Assembly (NCBI GenBank): GCA_030641185.1
Contig: DAOWHY010000011.1
Span: 1-11,479, forward strand
DNA from: Candidatus Moraniibacteriota bacterium
GTDB taxonomy: Bacteria; Patescibacteriota; Minisyncoccia; JAHIHE01; JAGLIN01
DNA length: 11,479 nt
Direction: 5' to 3'
Shown here: in pieces, positions 6,022 through 11,479 of the stretch
How the letters are laid out: each line of letters begins with the position of its first letter
Position numbering within the stretch: the stretch's first letter is position 1
Notes under the pieces: generated by a model
Databases searched by the model: none
What the model was told of the DNA's origin: nothing
The model's input: only the letters and a program-made list of their open reading frames with translations
Made by a program: the position numbers and the translations under genes

Positions 6022-6025
6022 AAAT

Positions 6026-6033
6026 ATCACCTT
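6026..6033 (-). promoter_or_regulatory. Strong Shine-Dalgarno site of rpsU
   Basis: The minus strand reads GAAGGTGATATTT then ATG. AGGTGAT is seven contiguous bases complementary to the usual 16S rRNA 3' end, and the GG pair lies 8 nt before the start codon. It decides the rpsU start. None of the other twelve visible starts has a comparable site. Confidence 0.85.
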
Positions 6034-6080
6034 CAACTTTCTATTTATTTTAAATTAAAACAAAAAAACTAACTGGGGTT

Positions 6081-6108
6081 AGTATAACATAAAAGTAAGA
6101 TTTGGCAA
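6081..6108 (-). promoter_or_regulatory. Likely sigma70-type promoter of rpsU with extended -10
   Basis: On the minus strand TTGCCA (6103-6108) and TATACT (6081-6086) are separated by 16 bp, each matching consensus at 5 of 6 positions. A TG one base before the -10 makes it an extended -10. The start of transcription should fall near 6074, giving a leader of about 53 nt. The short palindrome CTAACTGGGGTTAG (6069-6082) overlaps the end of the -10 box and the start site. Confidence 0.65.
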
Positions 6109-6119
6109 GACAAAAAATT

Positions 6120-6263
6120 TGTCATTTCGAAACGGAACCGCAGTGGAGTGAGAAATCTATAAGTGTTATTATGCGGATAAAATAATTGCATTTACTCAGC
6201 TCTTAGGTCTCTCAATCGCGGAGTTTATGCTGAATTTATTTCAGTGCTCATTTCGAGATGACA
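6120..6263. repeat. Palindromic TGTCAT-type element C between rpsU and the HIT gene
   Basis: The left end is TGTCATTTCGAAACG and the right end in reverse complement is TGTCATCTCGAAATGAG. Inside, AGAAATCT on the left faces AGGTCTCT on the right. The centre is AT-rich and non-coding. It shares the terminal TGTCAT with elements A, D and E but not their inner sequence. Confidence 0.65.
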
Positions 6264-6291
6264 AAAATGAGTAAATTTAGAATGGTATCCT

Positions 6292-6612
6292 TTATATTCC
6301 GCTTAATAAATGCAAATGGATATGATCAATTTCTTGTCCTCCTCCACGACCAACTCTGATGAGAAGCTTATATCCATTTTTGGAAATTTTTAGATCGTCA
6401 GCAATTTTTTTTGCAGTCATTATCAGCTTGCCCATTAGTGTTATATCCCTTTCTTTTATGTCAACAATAGAGACAATATGCTTTTTGGGAATAATTACAA
6501 TATGAATGGGAGCAATCGGTTTTATGTCCTTAAACGCAATTACATCTTCATCTTCAAAAACAATATCAGCAGGAATTTCTTTTTTTATAATTTTACAAAA
6601 AATACACGACAT
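6292..6612 (-). CDS. HIT family nucleotide hydrolase or transferase (HINT-like)
   Basis: Histidine triad protein, likely a cytoplasmic homodimer acting on purine nucleoside phosphoramidates or other nucleotide conjugates. The 106-residue length fits the HINT branch. C3 and C6 (CIFC) are the metal-binding cysteines seen in many bacterial members. The nucleotide-binding segment DEDVIAFKDIKPIAPIHIVI (21-40) is typical, and the triad motif HIHLH gives H97, H99 and H101 near the C-terminus. The glycine-rich run before the triad reads VGRGGGQEIDH. The true substrate cannot be deduced. The gene is flanked by palindromic elements on both sides (C and A1). The ATG at 6610-6612 has no Shine-Dalgarno. 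Confidence 0.93.
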   Translation of the reverse strand: MSCIFCKIIKKEIPADIVFEDEDVIAFKDIKPIAPIHIVIIPKKHIVSIVDIKERDITLMGKLIMTAKKIADDLKISKNGYKLLIRVGRGGGQEIDHIHLHLLSGI

Positions 6613-6631
6613 AAATTTTAAGATTATGGAG

Positions 6632-6755
6632 TGTCATTGCGAGGAGCTCCGCAGAGCGACGAAGCAATCCCGTAACTATACATAATGAATTTAGTTCTGG
6701 GATTGCTTCGTCGCCTTCTCGTTCGCTACGCTCGCTCGGGCTCCTCGCAATGACA
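6632..6755. repeat. Palindromic element A1 between the HIT gene and hisS
   Basis: A perfect 16-bp outer stem pairs TGTCATTGCGAGGAGC (6632-6647) with 6740-6755. A perfect 16-bp inner stem pairs GCGACGAAGCAATCCC (6656-6671) with 6699-6714. The unpaired joint is short on the left (8 nt) and long on the right (25 nt, including CGTTCGCTACGCTCGCTC), so the element has a direction. It fills 124 of the 149 bp between the two genes and ends 6 bp from the hisS stop codon. Copies A2 and A3 are in the same orientation. Confidence 0.85.
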
Positions 6756-6761
6756 TTAAAA

Positions 6762-8093
6762 TTATTTCTTCAATCTTCTTTTTACTTCCGCCACGACTTT
6801 ATCCATTGTTATAACTTCCTGAATTCCACTTTCCATGTCCCTGATAATCACAGTTTCGTCTAAAGCTTCCTTCTGTCCAATAATCAAAGCGAACTTTGAA
6901 TTAAGTTTATTTGCTATTTTTAATTGTGATTTTATACTTCCACGACCAAGAGATTCCCCGACTGAAACTTTATTGTCTATTAATTTATCAAAAAGTTTTA
7001 GGGCTTTTTTCCTGGCAGCATCACCCAACTGAACAAGAAAAACCTGTCTATTATTTTTTTTGTCCAAACTTATTTTATCGTTTAATAATTTTTTAACTAT
7101 TCTTTCAATTCCAAAAGCAAATCCAACAGCCGGAACATCCCCCCCGCCTAAAGCTTCAACTAAGTTATCGTATCTTCCTCCGCCGCCCAAAGAAGATTGA
7201 TTGGCCGACAAATCAGAATCACTTGACCAAATTTCAAACACTGTTCTTGTATAATAATCCAAACCACGAACAAGATTTGAATTTAAAACATAAGGAAGTT
7301 CAAGCTCATCTAAAAACTCAAGCGTGTTTTTGAAATGATTATGGCAATCGCCACAAAGATGATCAATAATTTGCGGCGCCGATGAAGCGACTTGCATACA
7401 TTTATCTTCTTTACAGTCTAAAAGACGCAACGGATTTTTTGCCAATCTTTTTTTGCAATCAACACATAATTTATTTATTTTCATCTCATAATAATCAGTA
7501 AGAAGATTTTTATAATTAGGCCTGCATTCACCGCATCCAATACTATTAATTTGTATTGTCAAATTCTTAATTCCTATTTTTTGAAATATTTTCCAAGCCA
7601 AATAAATTACTTGCGCGTCAATTGCCGGACATCCGTCTCCAAAAATTTCAAAGCCAAACTGGTGAAACTCCCTGTGCCTGCCTTCCTGCGGATTTTCATA
7701 ACGAAACATTGGACCTTCTTGGTAAAGTTTCACTGGCTGTGTCCATCTGCTCATTCCATTTTCTATGTACGATCTAACAATTCCCGCTGTTCCCTCTGGT
7801 CTTAAAGACACTTTATCTCCTCCCCGCGTTTCAAAAGAAAACATTTCTTTTTCCACTATGTCAGTGGTCTGCCCCACTCCTCTTTCAAATAATTCAGAGT
7901 ATTCTAAAATTGGGATATCAATTTTTTTAAACCCAAAATCATCGCATAAACTTCTGCTTTTATTTAAAATATGCTCCCAAATAAATTGCTCCGTCGGCAA
8001 AATGTCCCGCATCCCTTTCACGGTTTGCAACGGAGTTATTTTTCTTCTTGATCTTTTTATTGTATTTTCTTTTTGTTTTTTTAAACGAGGCAT
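6762..8093 (-). CDS. hisS: Histidine--tRNA ligase
   Basis: Class II aminoacyl-tRNA synthetase that charges tRNA-His. The 443 residues include motif 1 around GMRDILP (27-33), motif 2 with PMFRYENPQEGRHREFHQFG (128-147), the histidine-binding motif LVRGLDYYTRTVFE (274-287, R276 as the catalytic arginine), and motif 3 PAVGFAFGIER (321-331). A C-terminal anticodon-binding domain follows (about 350-443). The insertion between motifs 2 and 3 carries four cysteine pairs (C187/C190, C210/C213, C227/C232, C247/C250), probably zinc-binding and known in some bacterial HisRS. The first 19 residues are a lysine/arginine-rich extension (KKQKENTIKRSRRK) before the conserved start of the fold. It may be unstructured or bind RNA. 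No Shine-Dalgarno precedes the ATG at 8091-8093. Confidence 0.98.
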   Translation of the reverse strand: MPRLKKQKENTIKRSRRKITPLQTVKGMRDILPTEQFIWEHILNKSRSLCDDFGFKKIDIPILEYSELFERGVGQTTDIVEKEMFSFETRGGDKVSLRPEGTAGIVRSYIENGMSRWTQPVKLYQEGPMFRYENPQEGRHREFHQFGFEIFGDGCPAIDAQVIYLAWKIFQKIGIKNLTIQINSIGCGECRPNYKNLLTDYYEMKINKLCVDCKKRLAKNPLRLLDCKEDKCMQVASSAPQIIDHLCGDCHNHFKNTLEFLDELELPYVLNSNLVRGLDYYTRTVFEIWSSDSDLSANQSSLGGGGRYDNLVEALGGGDVPAVGFAFGIERIVKKLLNDKISLDKKNNRQVFLVQLGDAARKKALKLFDKLIDNKVSVGESLGRGSIKSQLKIANKLNSKFALIIGQKEALDETVIIRDMESGIQEVITMDKVVAEVKRRLKK

Positions 8094-8127
8094 GAGGTTA
8101 AGTTAAAAAATTGAAAGTTATTATTAT

Positions 8128-8261
8128 TGTCATCCCAGAATTTTTTCTGTAACGGAGTGAAAGAAAAAATGTCTGGGATCCAGTAATCCTCAATTAATAA
8201 AATTATACGAAAAATATTATTTATTGAGATTTACTGGATTCCCGCCTCCACGGGAATGACA
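8128..8261. repeat. Palindromic TGTCAT-type element D2 between hisS and the flavoprotein gene
   Basis: The left end is TGTCATCCCAGA, closing on itself with TCTGGGATCCAGTA; the right end is GGATTCCCGCCTCCACGGG then AATGACA. The middle is a long quasi-palindrome from CCAGTAA (near 8181) to TTACTGG (near 8237). The 47-bp core 8196-8242 is shared with element D1. It occupies most of the hisS upstream spacer. Confidence 0.78.
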
Positions 8262-8298
8262 TAGAGAAAGGAAATTTTAAAAAAAATAAAATTGAAAA

Positions 8299-8838
8299 TT
8301 ATGAGCCAATAAGTCCTTCCGTAAATTCGTCTATTTTTTTTATTTTATCCGGATCGTTTTCTATGTCTTGAGATTTTCGCGCGGCTAAATAAAGGTCTCC
8401 TACGCAAGAAGCTTTTAATAAATTTACCGCTTCTTCAAAACAGCCAATTGATTTTTTAATTGCATCAGACTCCCCCGAAGCACCGACAATCACCTCAACT
8501 ATTTTCTTGTCTTTCAGTTTTTCTATATAATAAAGTGGCAAAAGCCGATCAATAAAATTCTTCATCATTCCAGAAACATTATGAAAATAATTTGGACTAC
8601 CTAAAATTATCAGATCAGCACTCTCTAATTTCGGATAAATAAGCTGCATATCATCTCTGATGTTGCATTTCCCAGTAGAATCACAGCTCAAACATCCATT
8701 GCAAAATTCAATCCTTTTCTCTCGCAATAAAACAAGCTCAACGCTTGACCCAAGCTCTTCCGCTTTTGTTAAAATTCTCTTCAAAACAAACTCCGTATTT
8801 CCTTTCCGCGGACTACCGCAGATTGCAATTATGTTCAT
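8299..8838 (-). CDS. Iron-sulfur flavoprotein of the NADPH-dependent FMN reductase fold
   Basis: Flavodoxin-like protein likely to bind FMN and a 4Fe-4S cluster and to act in electron transfer or oxidant reduction. I start it at the ATG 8836-8838, giving 179 residues that open with MNIIAICGSPRKGNTE; the FMN phosphate loop GSPRKGNTE is at 8-16. An in-frame start 11 codons upstream adds a non-homologous piece and is rejected. C46, C49, C52 and C58 form C-x2-C-x2-C-x5-C, which fits the compact cluster motif of archaeal-type iron-sulfur flavoproteins. The second flavin motif GSPNYFHNVSGMMKNFIDR (80-98) is typical. The physiological partner is unknown. It stands alone between palindromic elements A2 and D2, without a Shine-Dalgarno. 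Confidence 0.88.
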   Translation of the reverse strand: MNIIAICGSPRKGNTEFVLKRILTKAEELGSSVELVLLREKRIEFCNGCLSCDSTGKCNIRDDMQLIYPKLESADLIILGSPNYFHNVSGMMKNFIDRLLPLYYIEKLKDKKIVEVIVGASGESDAIKKSIGCFEEAVNLLKASCVGDLYLAARKSQDIENDPDKIKKIDEFTEGLIGS

Positions 8839-8865
8839 AATACTATGGATTAACAAATTGTAACT

Positions 8866-8987
8866 TGTCATTGCGAGGGAGTCGCAACGACCGAAGCAAT
8901 CCCGTAACTACGCGCGAAGAATTTAATCACGGGATTGCTTCGTCGCCTTCTTGTTCGCTACGCTCACTCGGGCTTCTCGCAATGACA
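8866..8987. repeat. Palindromic element A2 between the flavoprotein gene and lepB
   Basis: Same family and orientation as A1 and A3. The ends are TGTCATTGCGAGGGAG and, in reverse complement, TGTCATTGCGAGAAGC. The 33-bp core CCCGTAACTACGCGC...CACGGG (8901-8933) sits between GAAGCAAT and ATTGCTTC arms. It lies 15 bp from the lepB stop and 27 bp upstream of the flavoprotein start, so it could act at the lepB 3' end. Confidence 0.85.
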
Positions 8988-9002
8988 ATAAGATTTCCCA
9001 AT

Positions 9003-9617
9003 TTAATACTCCATTCCCTCAAACATAGAAAAATCATCAACCGGCCAGGCCCTAATCCATGCCTTGCCAATTATAAAATGTTCTTCCAACGCTCCCCAGA
9101 TACGCGAATCAGCGCTAGCGTTTCTATTGTCGCCCAAAACATAATATTCGTCACTTTTAAGAGTCGTATCATAACTGCCAGTTGTTTCTATGTTTAACGG
9201 AATATAAATATTTTCATCAAGCATCATGCCGTTTCGATTTTCATTATTGTAAATTATTATTTCGCTATCTTTTATTTCAACCCTCTCTCCAGGAAGTCCG
9301 ATTATCCTTTTTATAAAAAATTCTTTTGTGTTTTTTGGATAACGAAAAATAATAACATCTCCTCGCTTTGGTTCATCAAACCTATAACTAATTTCGTCAA
9401 CAATTAAATAATCTCCATCGTGAAAATTCGGCTCCATGCTTTTTCCGCTCACAAAAAACGGCTGCATTACATAAGTTCTGATAGTAACTATTACGATTAA
9501 ACTTATCACAACAATTTTTATCGTTTCCAACGAAAAATCTTTTATTTCGGAAAAAAACGATTTGTTTTCATTTTTGTTTTCCGAATCGCTATTTTCTATT
9601 ATGCTATTTTCTAACAT
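9003..9617 (-). CDS. lepB: Signal peptidase I
   Basis: Membrane-bound serine protease that removes signal peptides from exported proteins. I start it at the ATG 9615-9617 (204 residues). A TTG at 9666-9668 would add 17 residues, but the promoter at 9660-9688 would begin transcription after it. After an acidic/asparagine-rich cytoplasmic stretch there is one transmembrane helix at about 34-47. The catalytic serine lies in SGKSMEP (S60) and the general-base lysine in FFIKRIIGLPGE (K103). The box E motif GDNRNASADSRIWG spans 162-175. A single N-terminal helix places it in the Gram-positive-like group. Likely clients here would include the other exported proteins. It is divergent from the LCP gene. 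Confidence 0.96.
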   Translation of the reverse strand: MLENSIIENSDSENKNENKSFFSEIKDFSLETIKIVVISLIVIVTIRTYVMQPFFVSGKSMEPNFHDGDYLIVDEISYRFDEPKRGDVIIFRYPKNTKEFFIKRIIGLPGERVEIKDSEIIIYNNENRNGMMLDENIYIPLNIETTGSYDTTLKSDEYYVLGDNRNASADSRIWGALEEHFIIGKAWIRAWPVDDFSMFEGMEY

Positions 9618-9659
9618 TTGTTTATTAAAATTAAATTTAAAATCCCCAATAATAACTTC

Positions 9660-9688
9660 AGGATACAACTTTTAAAGTTAGAAGTCAA
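9660..9688 (-). promoter_or_regulatory. Likely sigma70-type promoter of lepB
   Basis: TTGACT (9683-9688) and TATCCT (9660-9665) on the minus strand are 17 bp apart, matching consensus at 5 and 4 of 6 positions. The transcript would start near 9653, 36 nt before the chosen ATG and downstream of the alternative TTG, which supports the shorter LepB. Confidence 0.5.
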
Positions 9689-9699
9689 CCCAAAAAAAT

Positions 9700-9900
9700 T
9701 GTCATCCTGAACTTGTTTCAGGATCTTCCGACTATTACACTAAACGGTCCTACAAATCACAAAACATTTTGACTATAACAAAAACACAATTATCATATTC
9801 AAAAAAAATAATTATGTTTGCGCCATAAATGAAGGGCGCTACTAAATAGTATAAACTAAACCCAAAACAAAAAGGATTCTGAAACAAGTTCAGAATGACA
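9700..9900. repeat. Palindromic TGTCAT-type element E between lepB and the LCP gene
   Basis: The left end (9700-9725), starting TGTCATCCTGAACTTG, and the right end (9875-9900) are inverted repeats agreeing at 24 of 26 positions. Each end is itself a small hairpin (CCTGAA with TTCAGG). The 149 bp between them are AT-rich and non-coding and contain a plus-strand promoter candidate. The element occupies most of the 345-bp divergent spacer. Confidence 0.72.
9769..9796 (+). promoter_or_regulatory. Possible promoter of the LCP gene inside element E
   Basis: TTGACT (9769-9774) and TATCAT (9791-9796) are 16 bp apart and each matches consensus at 5 of 6 positions. Transcription from near 9803 would give a leader of about 160 nt containing the right-end hairpin of element E. 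Confidence 0.42.
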
Positions 9901-9962
9901 GGATCATAGACATCATCGGCTATTTATTATAAAATAAAATAAACAAGACAACAACTACAATA

Positions 9963-11267
9963 ATGTTTAAATTTCTTCTAAAATTATTTTTCACTTTATT
10001 TATAATAGCGATGATATTTTTTGTCGCTTTTTTTTATGAAATATTCTCCAGCGGGCAAAAAATATTTTCCAGCAATGAAAAAAATACCTCAATCATAAGA
10101 CAGCTTGGTGAGATGGTTTTTAACCCCGTAGAAAAATTAAAAGGAGAAGAAAGCGGCAGAATTAATATCTTGCTCCTGGGAATCGGCGGCGAGAAACATT
10201 ATGGCGGCGAACTTACGGATACAATTATGATCGCCAGCGTAAATACCAAAACAAATGAAGCGGCGTTGCTTTCCATTCCCAGAGATCTGTATGTCCAAAT
10301 CCCCGGGACTAATGTAAATAATAAAATTAATACCGTAAAAATTTACGGTGATCAAAGCAAAGAAAAAAATGGCATAGATTTAATCAAAAAAGTCGTAGAA
10401 GAAATTTCCGGATTAGATGTTCATTATTACGCTCAGCTTGACTTTCAAGGTTTTATAAAAATCATTGACGATCTCGGAGGAATTGATATTTATTTGGAAA
10501 AAGATATTAACGATCCCAGCTACCCAAATTTTAGCCGCGGCTATGATCCTTTTTATATTAAAAAAGGTTGGCATCATTTAGATGGAGAAACAGCGTTAAA
10601 AGTAGCCCGTTCCCGCCACAGCATAATGGGCGATTTTGACCGCATTAAAAGACAGCAAGATATTATTAAAGCGACTAAACAAAAAATCTTTGAAAAATAT
10701 TCCCAGTTTGATGTGATCGCTTTTAAAAATATCTTTGTTTCTTTAAGCAATAATTTAAAAACAGATTTGGAATTGAAAGAATTGCCAAGATTTTATAAAA
10801 TTGCCAAAGAAATAAAAAACTACGATATTACTGTTGAAACTGTTGATACTAAAAACTATTTAAACCGAACTTACATCGGAAGAGGCTATACTCTGCAAGC
10901 GAAAGGAAATGACTATGAAAAAATTAATGAACTAAGCGCCAATATATTTGATCTTGAAATTTCCGAAGAAAGAAAAGAGGTTATTAAAAACGAAGGCGCG
11001 AACATTGAAATAAGAAATGGCACAGGGACCTTGGATTTGGCAAACAAAGTGGCTTGTGATTTAGAAGAATTTGGTTACAGAATTATAAACTCTACGAACA
11101 TAGATCCGCCCGATTTTTCTGGCGTTCAAATTTATGACAATTCAGAAAATTCAAAACCAGATACTTTAGAATTTTTGAAAGAAAAATTTAATGGTGTTAT
11201 AATGGAAGTGTTTGATGACGAATCTTCCAAAGCGGATTTTGTGATTGTGTTGGGGAAAGGATTCTGA
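9963..11267 (+). CDS. LytR-CpsA-Psr (LCP) family cell-wall glycopolymer ligase with LytR_C domain
   Basis: Membrane-anchored extracytoplasmic enzyme. Family members transfer undecaprenyl-linked glycopolymers onto peptidoglycan or, in mycobacteria, arabinogalactan. The 434 residues comprise a short cytoplasmic start, one transmembrane helix at about 8-25, an LCP domain from about 66 to 245, and a C-terminal LytR_C-type domain from about 346 (IEIRNGTGTLDLANKV) to the end. LCP hallmarks include ELTDTIM with D86, SIPRDLYV (104-111, R107 and D108), and ARSRHS (216-220 region). FDRIKRQQ (225-232) carries the arginines that bind the pyrophosphate lipid. Length is typical of LCP proteins with this tail. 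The start ATG at 9963 has no Shine-Dalgarno. The stop is TGA, placed exactly at the end of the LytR_C domain. Element A3 and pth follow. Its glycopolymer is unknown. Confidence 0.95.
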   Translation: MFKFLLKLFFTLFIIAMIFFVAFFYEIFSSGQKIFSSNEKNTSIIRQLGEMVFNPVEKLKGEESGRINILLLGIGGEKHYGGELTDTIMIASVNTKTNEAALLSIPRDLYVQIPGTNVNNKINTVKIYGDQSKEKNGIDLIKKVVEEISGLDVHYYAQLDFQGFIKIIDDLGGIDIYLEKDINDPSYPNFSRGYDPFYIKKGWHHLDGETALKVARSRHSIMGDFDRIKRQQDIIKATKQKIFEKYSQFDVIAFKNIFVSLSNNLKTDLELKELPRFYKIAKEIKNYDITVETVDTKNYLNRTYIGRGYTLQAKGNDYEKINELSANIFDLEISEERKEVIKNEGANIEIRNGTGTLDLANKVACDLEEFGYRIINSTNIDPPDFSGVQIYDNSENSKPDTLEFLKEKFNGVIMEVFDDESSKADFVIVLGKGF

Positions 11268-11275
11268 TATTTCAC

Positions 11276-11399
11276 TGTCATTGCGAGAAGCTCCGCAGAG
11301 CGACGAAGCAATCCCGTAAATAAATTCATTGCGCGTAGTTACGGGATTGCTTCGTCGCCATTTCGTTCGCTACGCTCGCTCAGGCTCCTCGCAATGACA
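11276..11399. repeat. Palindromic element A3 between the LCP gene and pth
   Basis: The ends TGTCATTGCGAG...CTCGCAATGACA and the inner stem GCGACGAAGCAATCCCGT/ACGGGATTGCTTCGTCGC match A1 and A2. The directional right-arm segment CGTTCGCTACGCTCGCTC lies on the right as in the others. The 33-bp core (11313-11345) is inverted relative to A1 and A2. The element begins 8 bp after the LCP stop codon and ends 22 bp before pth. Confidence 0.85.
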
Positions 11400-11421
11400 A
11401 TTTTATTCATAATTCATTTTT

Positions 11422-11479
11422 ATGAAACTAATCATCGGCCTCGGCAACCCAGGAGAAGAATATAAAAAAACCAGACACA
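11422..11479 (+). CDS. pth: Peptidyl-tRNA hydrolase (5' end only, runs off the window)
   Basis: Enzyme that frees tRNA from peptidyl-tRNA released by stalled ribosomes. Only 19 codons are visible, reading MKLIIGLGNPGEEYKKTRH, but they are the hallmark N-terminus of bacterial Pth. The segment GLGNPG holds N9 (N10 in E. coli), and TRH holds H19, the catalytic histidine (H20 in E. coli). The ATG at 11422 is 22 bp past element A3 and has no Shine-Dalgarno. Confidence 0.93.
   Translation, partial: MKLIIGLGNPGEEYKKTRH

Noticed and set aside
6069..6082. CTAACTGGGGTTAG followed by seven Ts on the minus strand as an rpsU attenuator
   Set aside because: The hairpin overlaps the -10 box and start site, so most of it would not be transcribed.
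11265..11267. UGA recoded as glycine, as in Gracilibacteria
   Set aside because: The LCP protein ends naturally at this TGA after a full LytR_C domain, and readthrough would enter repeat A3.

Overview
The window looks like a chromosomal piece of an AT-rich bacterium with a reduced genome. The best guess is Patescibacteria (candidate phyla radiation), probably a Parcubacteria-type lineage. This rests on the small core gene set, the near absence of Shine-Dalgarno sequences, the spacers full of palindromic repeats, and the style of the FtsZ, FtsA, LCP and HIT proteins. It is an inference, not a database result. UGA ends the LCP gene exactly where its last domain ends, so the standard bacterial code fits and recoding of UGA as glycine does not.

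Region 1-4760 is a division and envelope cluster read on the minus strand, right to left: ybeY, dgkA, ftsA, a small two-helix membrane protein, ftsZ, then a partial cysteine-rich membrane-anchored protein. Spacers here hold short tandem arrays with 7-bp or 8-bp periods. Two 8-bp arrays are folded into long hairpins directly in front of the dgkA and ftsA start codons. The ftsZ leader is built almost entirely from the same 8-bp unit.

Region 4760-5155 has no intact gene. It holds a 123-bp MITE-like element with 39-bp terminal inverted repeats, a possible acetyltransferase fragment that runs into it, and two small hairpins.

Region 5156-9617 is also on the minus strand: yqeY, rpsU (bS21), a HIT protein, hisS, an iron-sulfur flavoprotein and lepB. 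At about 9660-9960 transcription diverges. An LytR-CpsA-Psr (LCP) protein and the start of pth lie on the plus strand. From yqeY to pth every one of the seven consecutive spacers contains one palindromic element beginning TGTCAT or a close variant and ending in its complement.

The genes serve translation (hisS, rpsU, pth, ybeY, yqeY), division (ftsA, ftsZ), envelope building (dgkA, LCP) and secretion (lepB). No defence system, transposase, CRISPR array or RNA gene was recognised. The most interesting signals lie in the spacers: the modular palindromes, the leader-associated 8-bp repeats, and the fact that rpsU alone carries a strong Shine-Dalgarno sequence.
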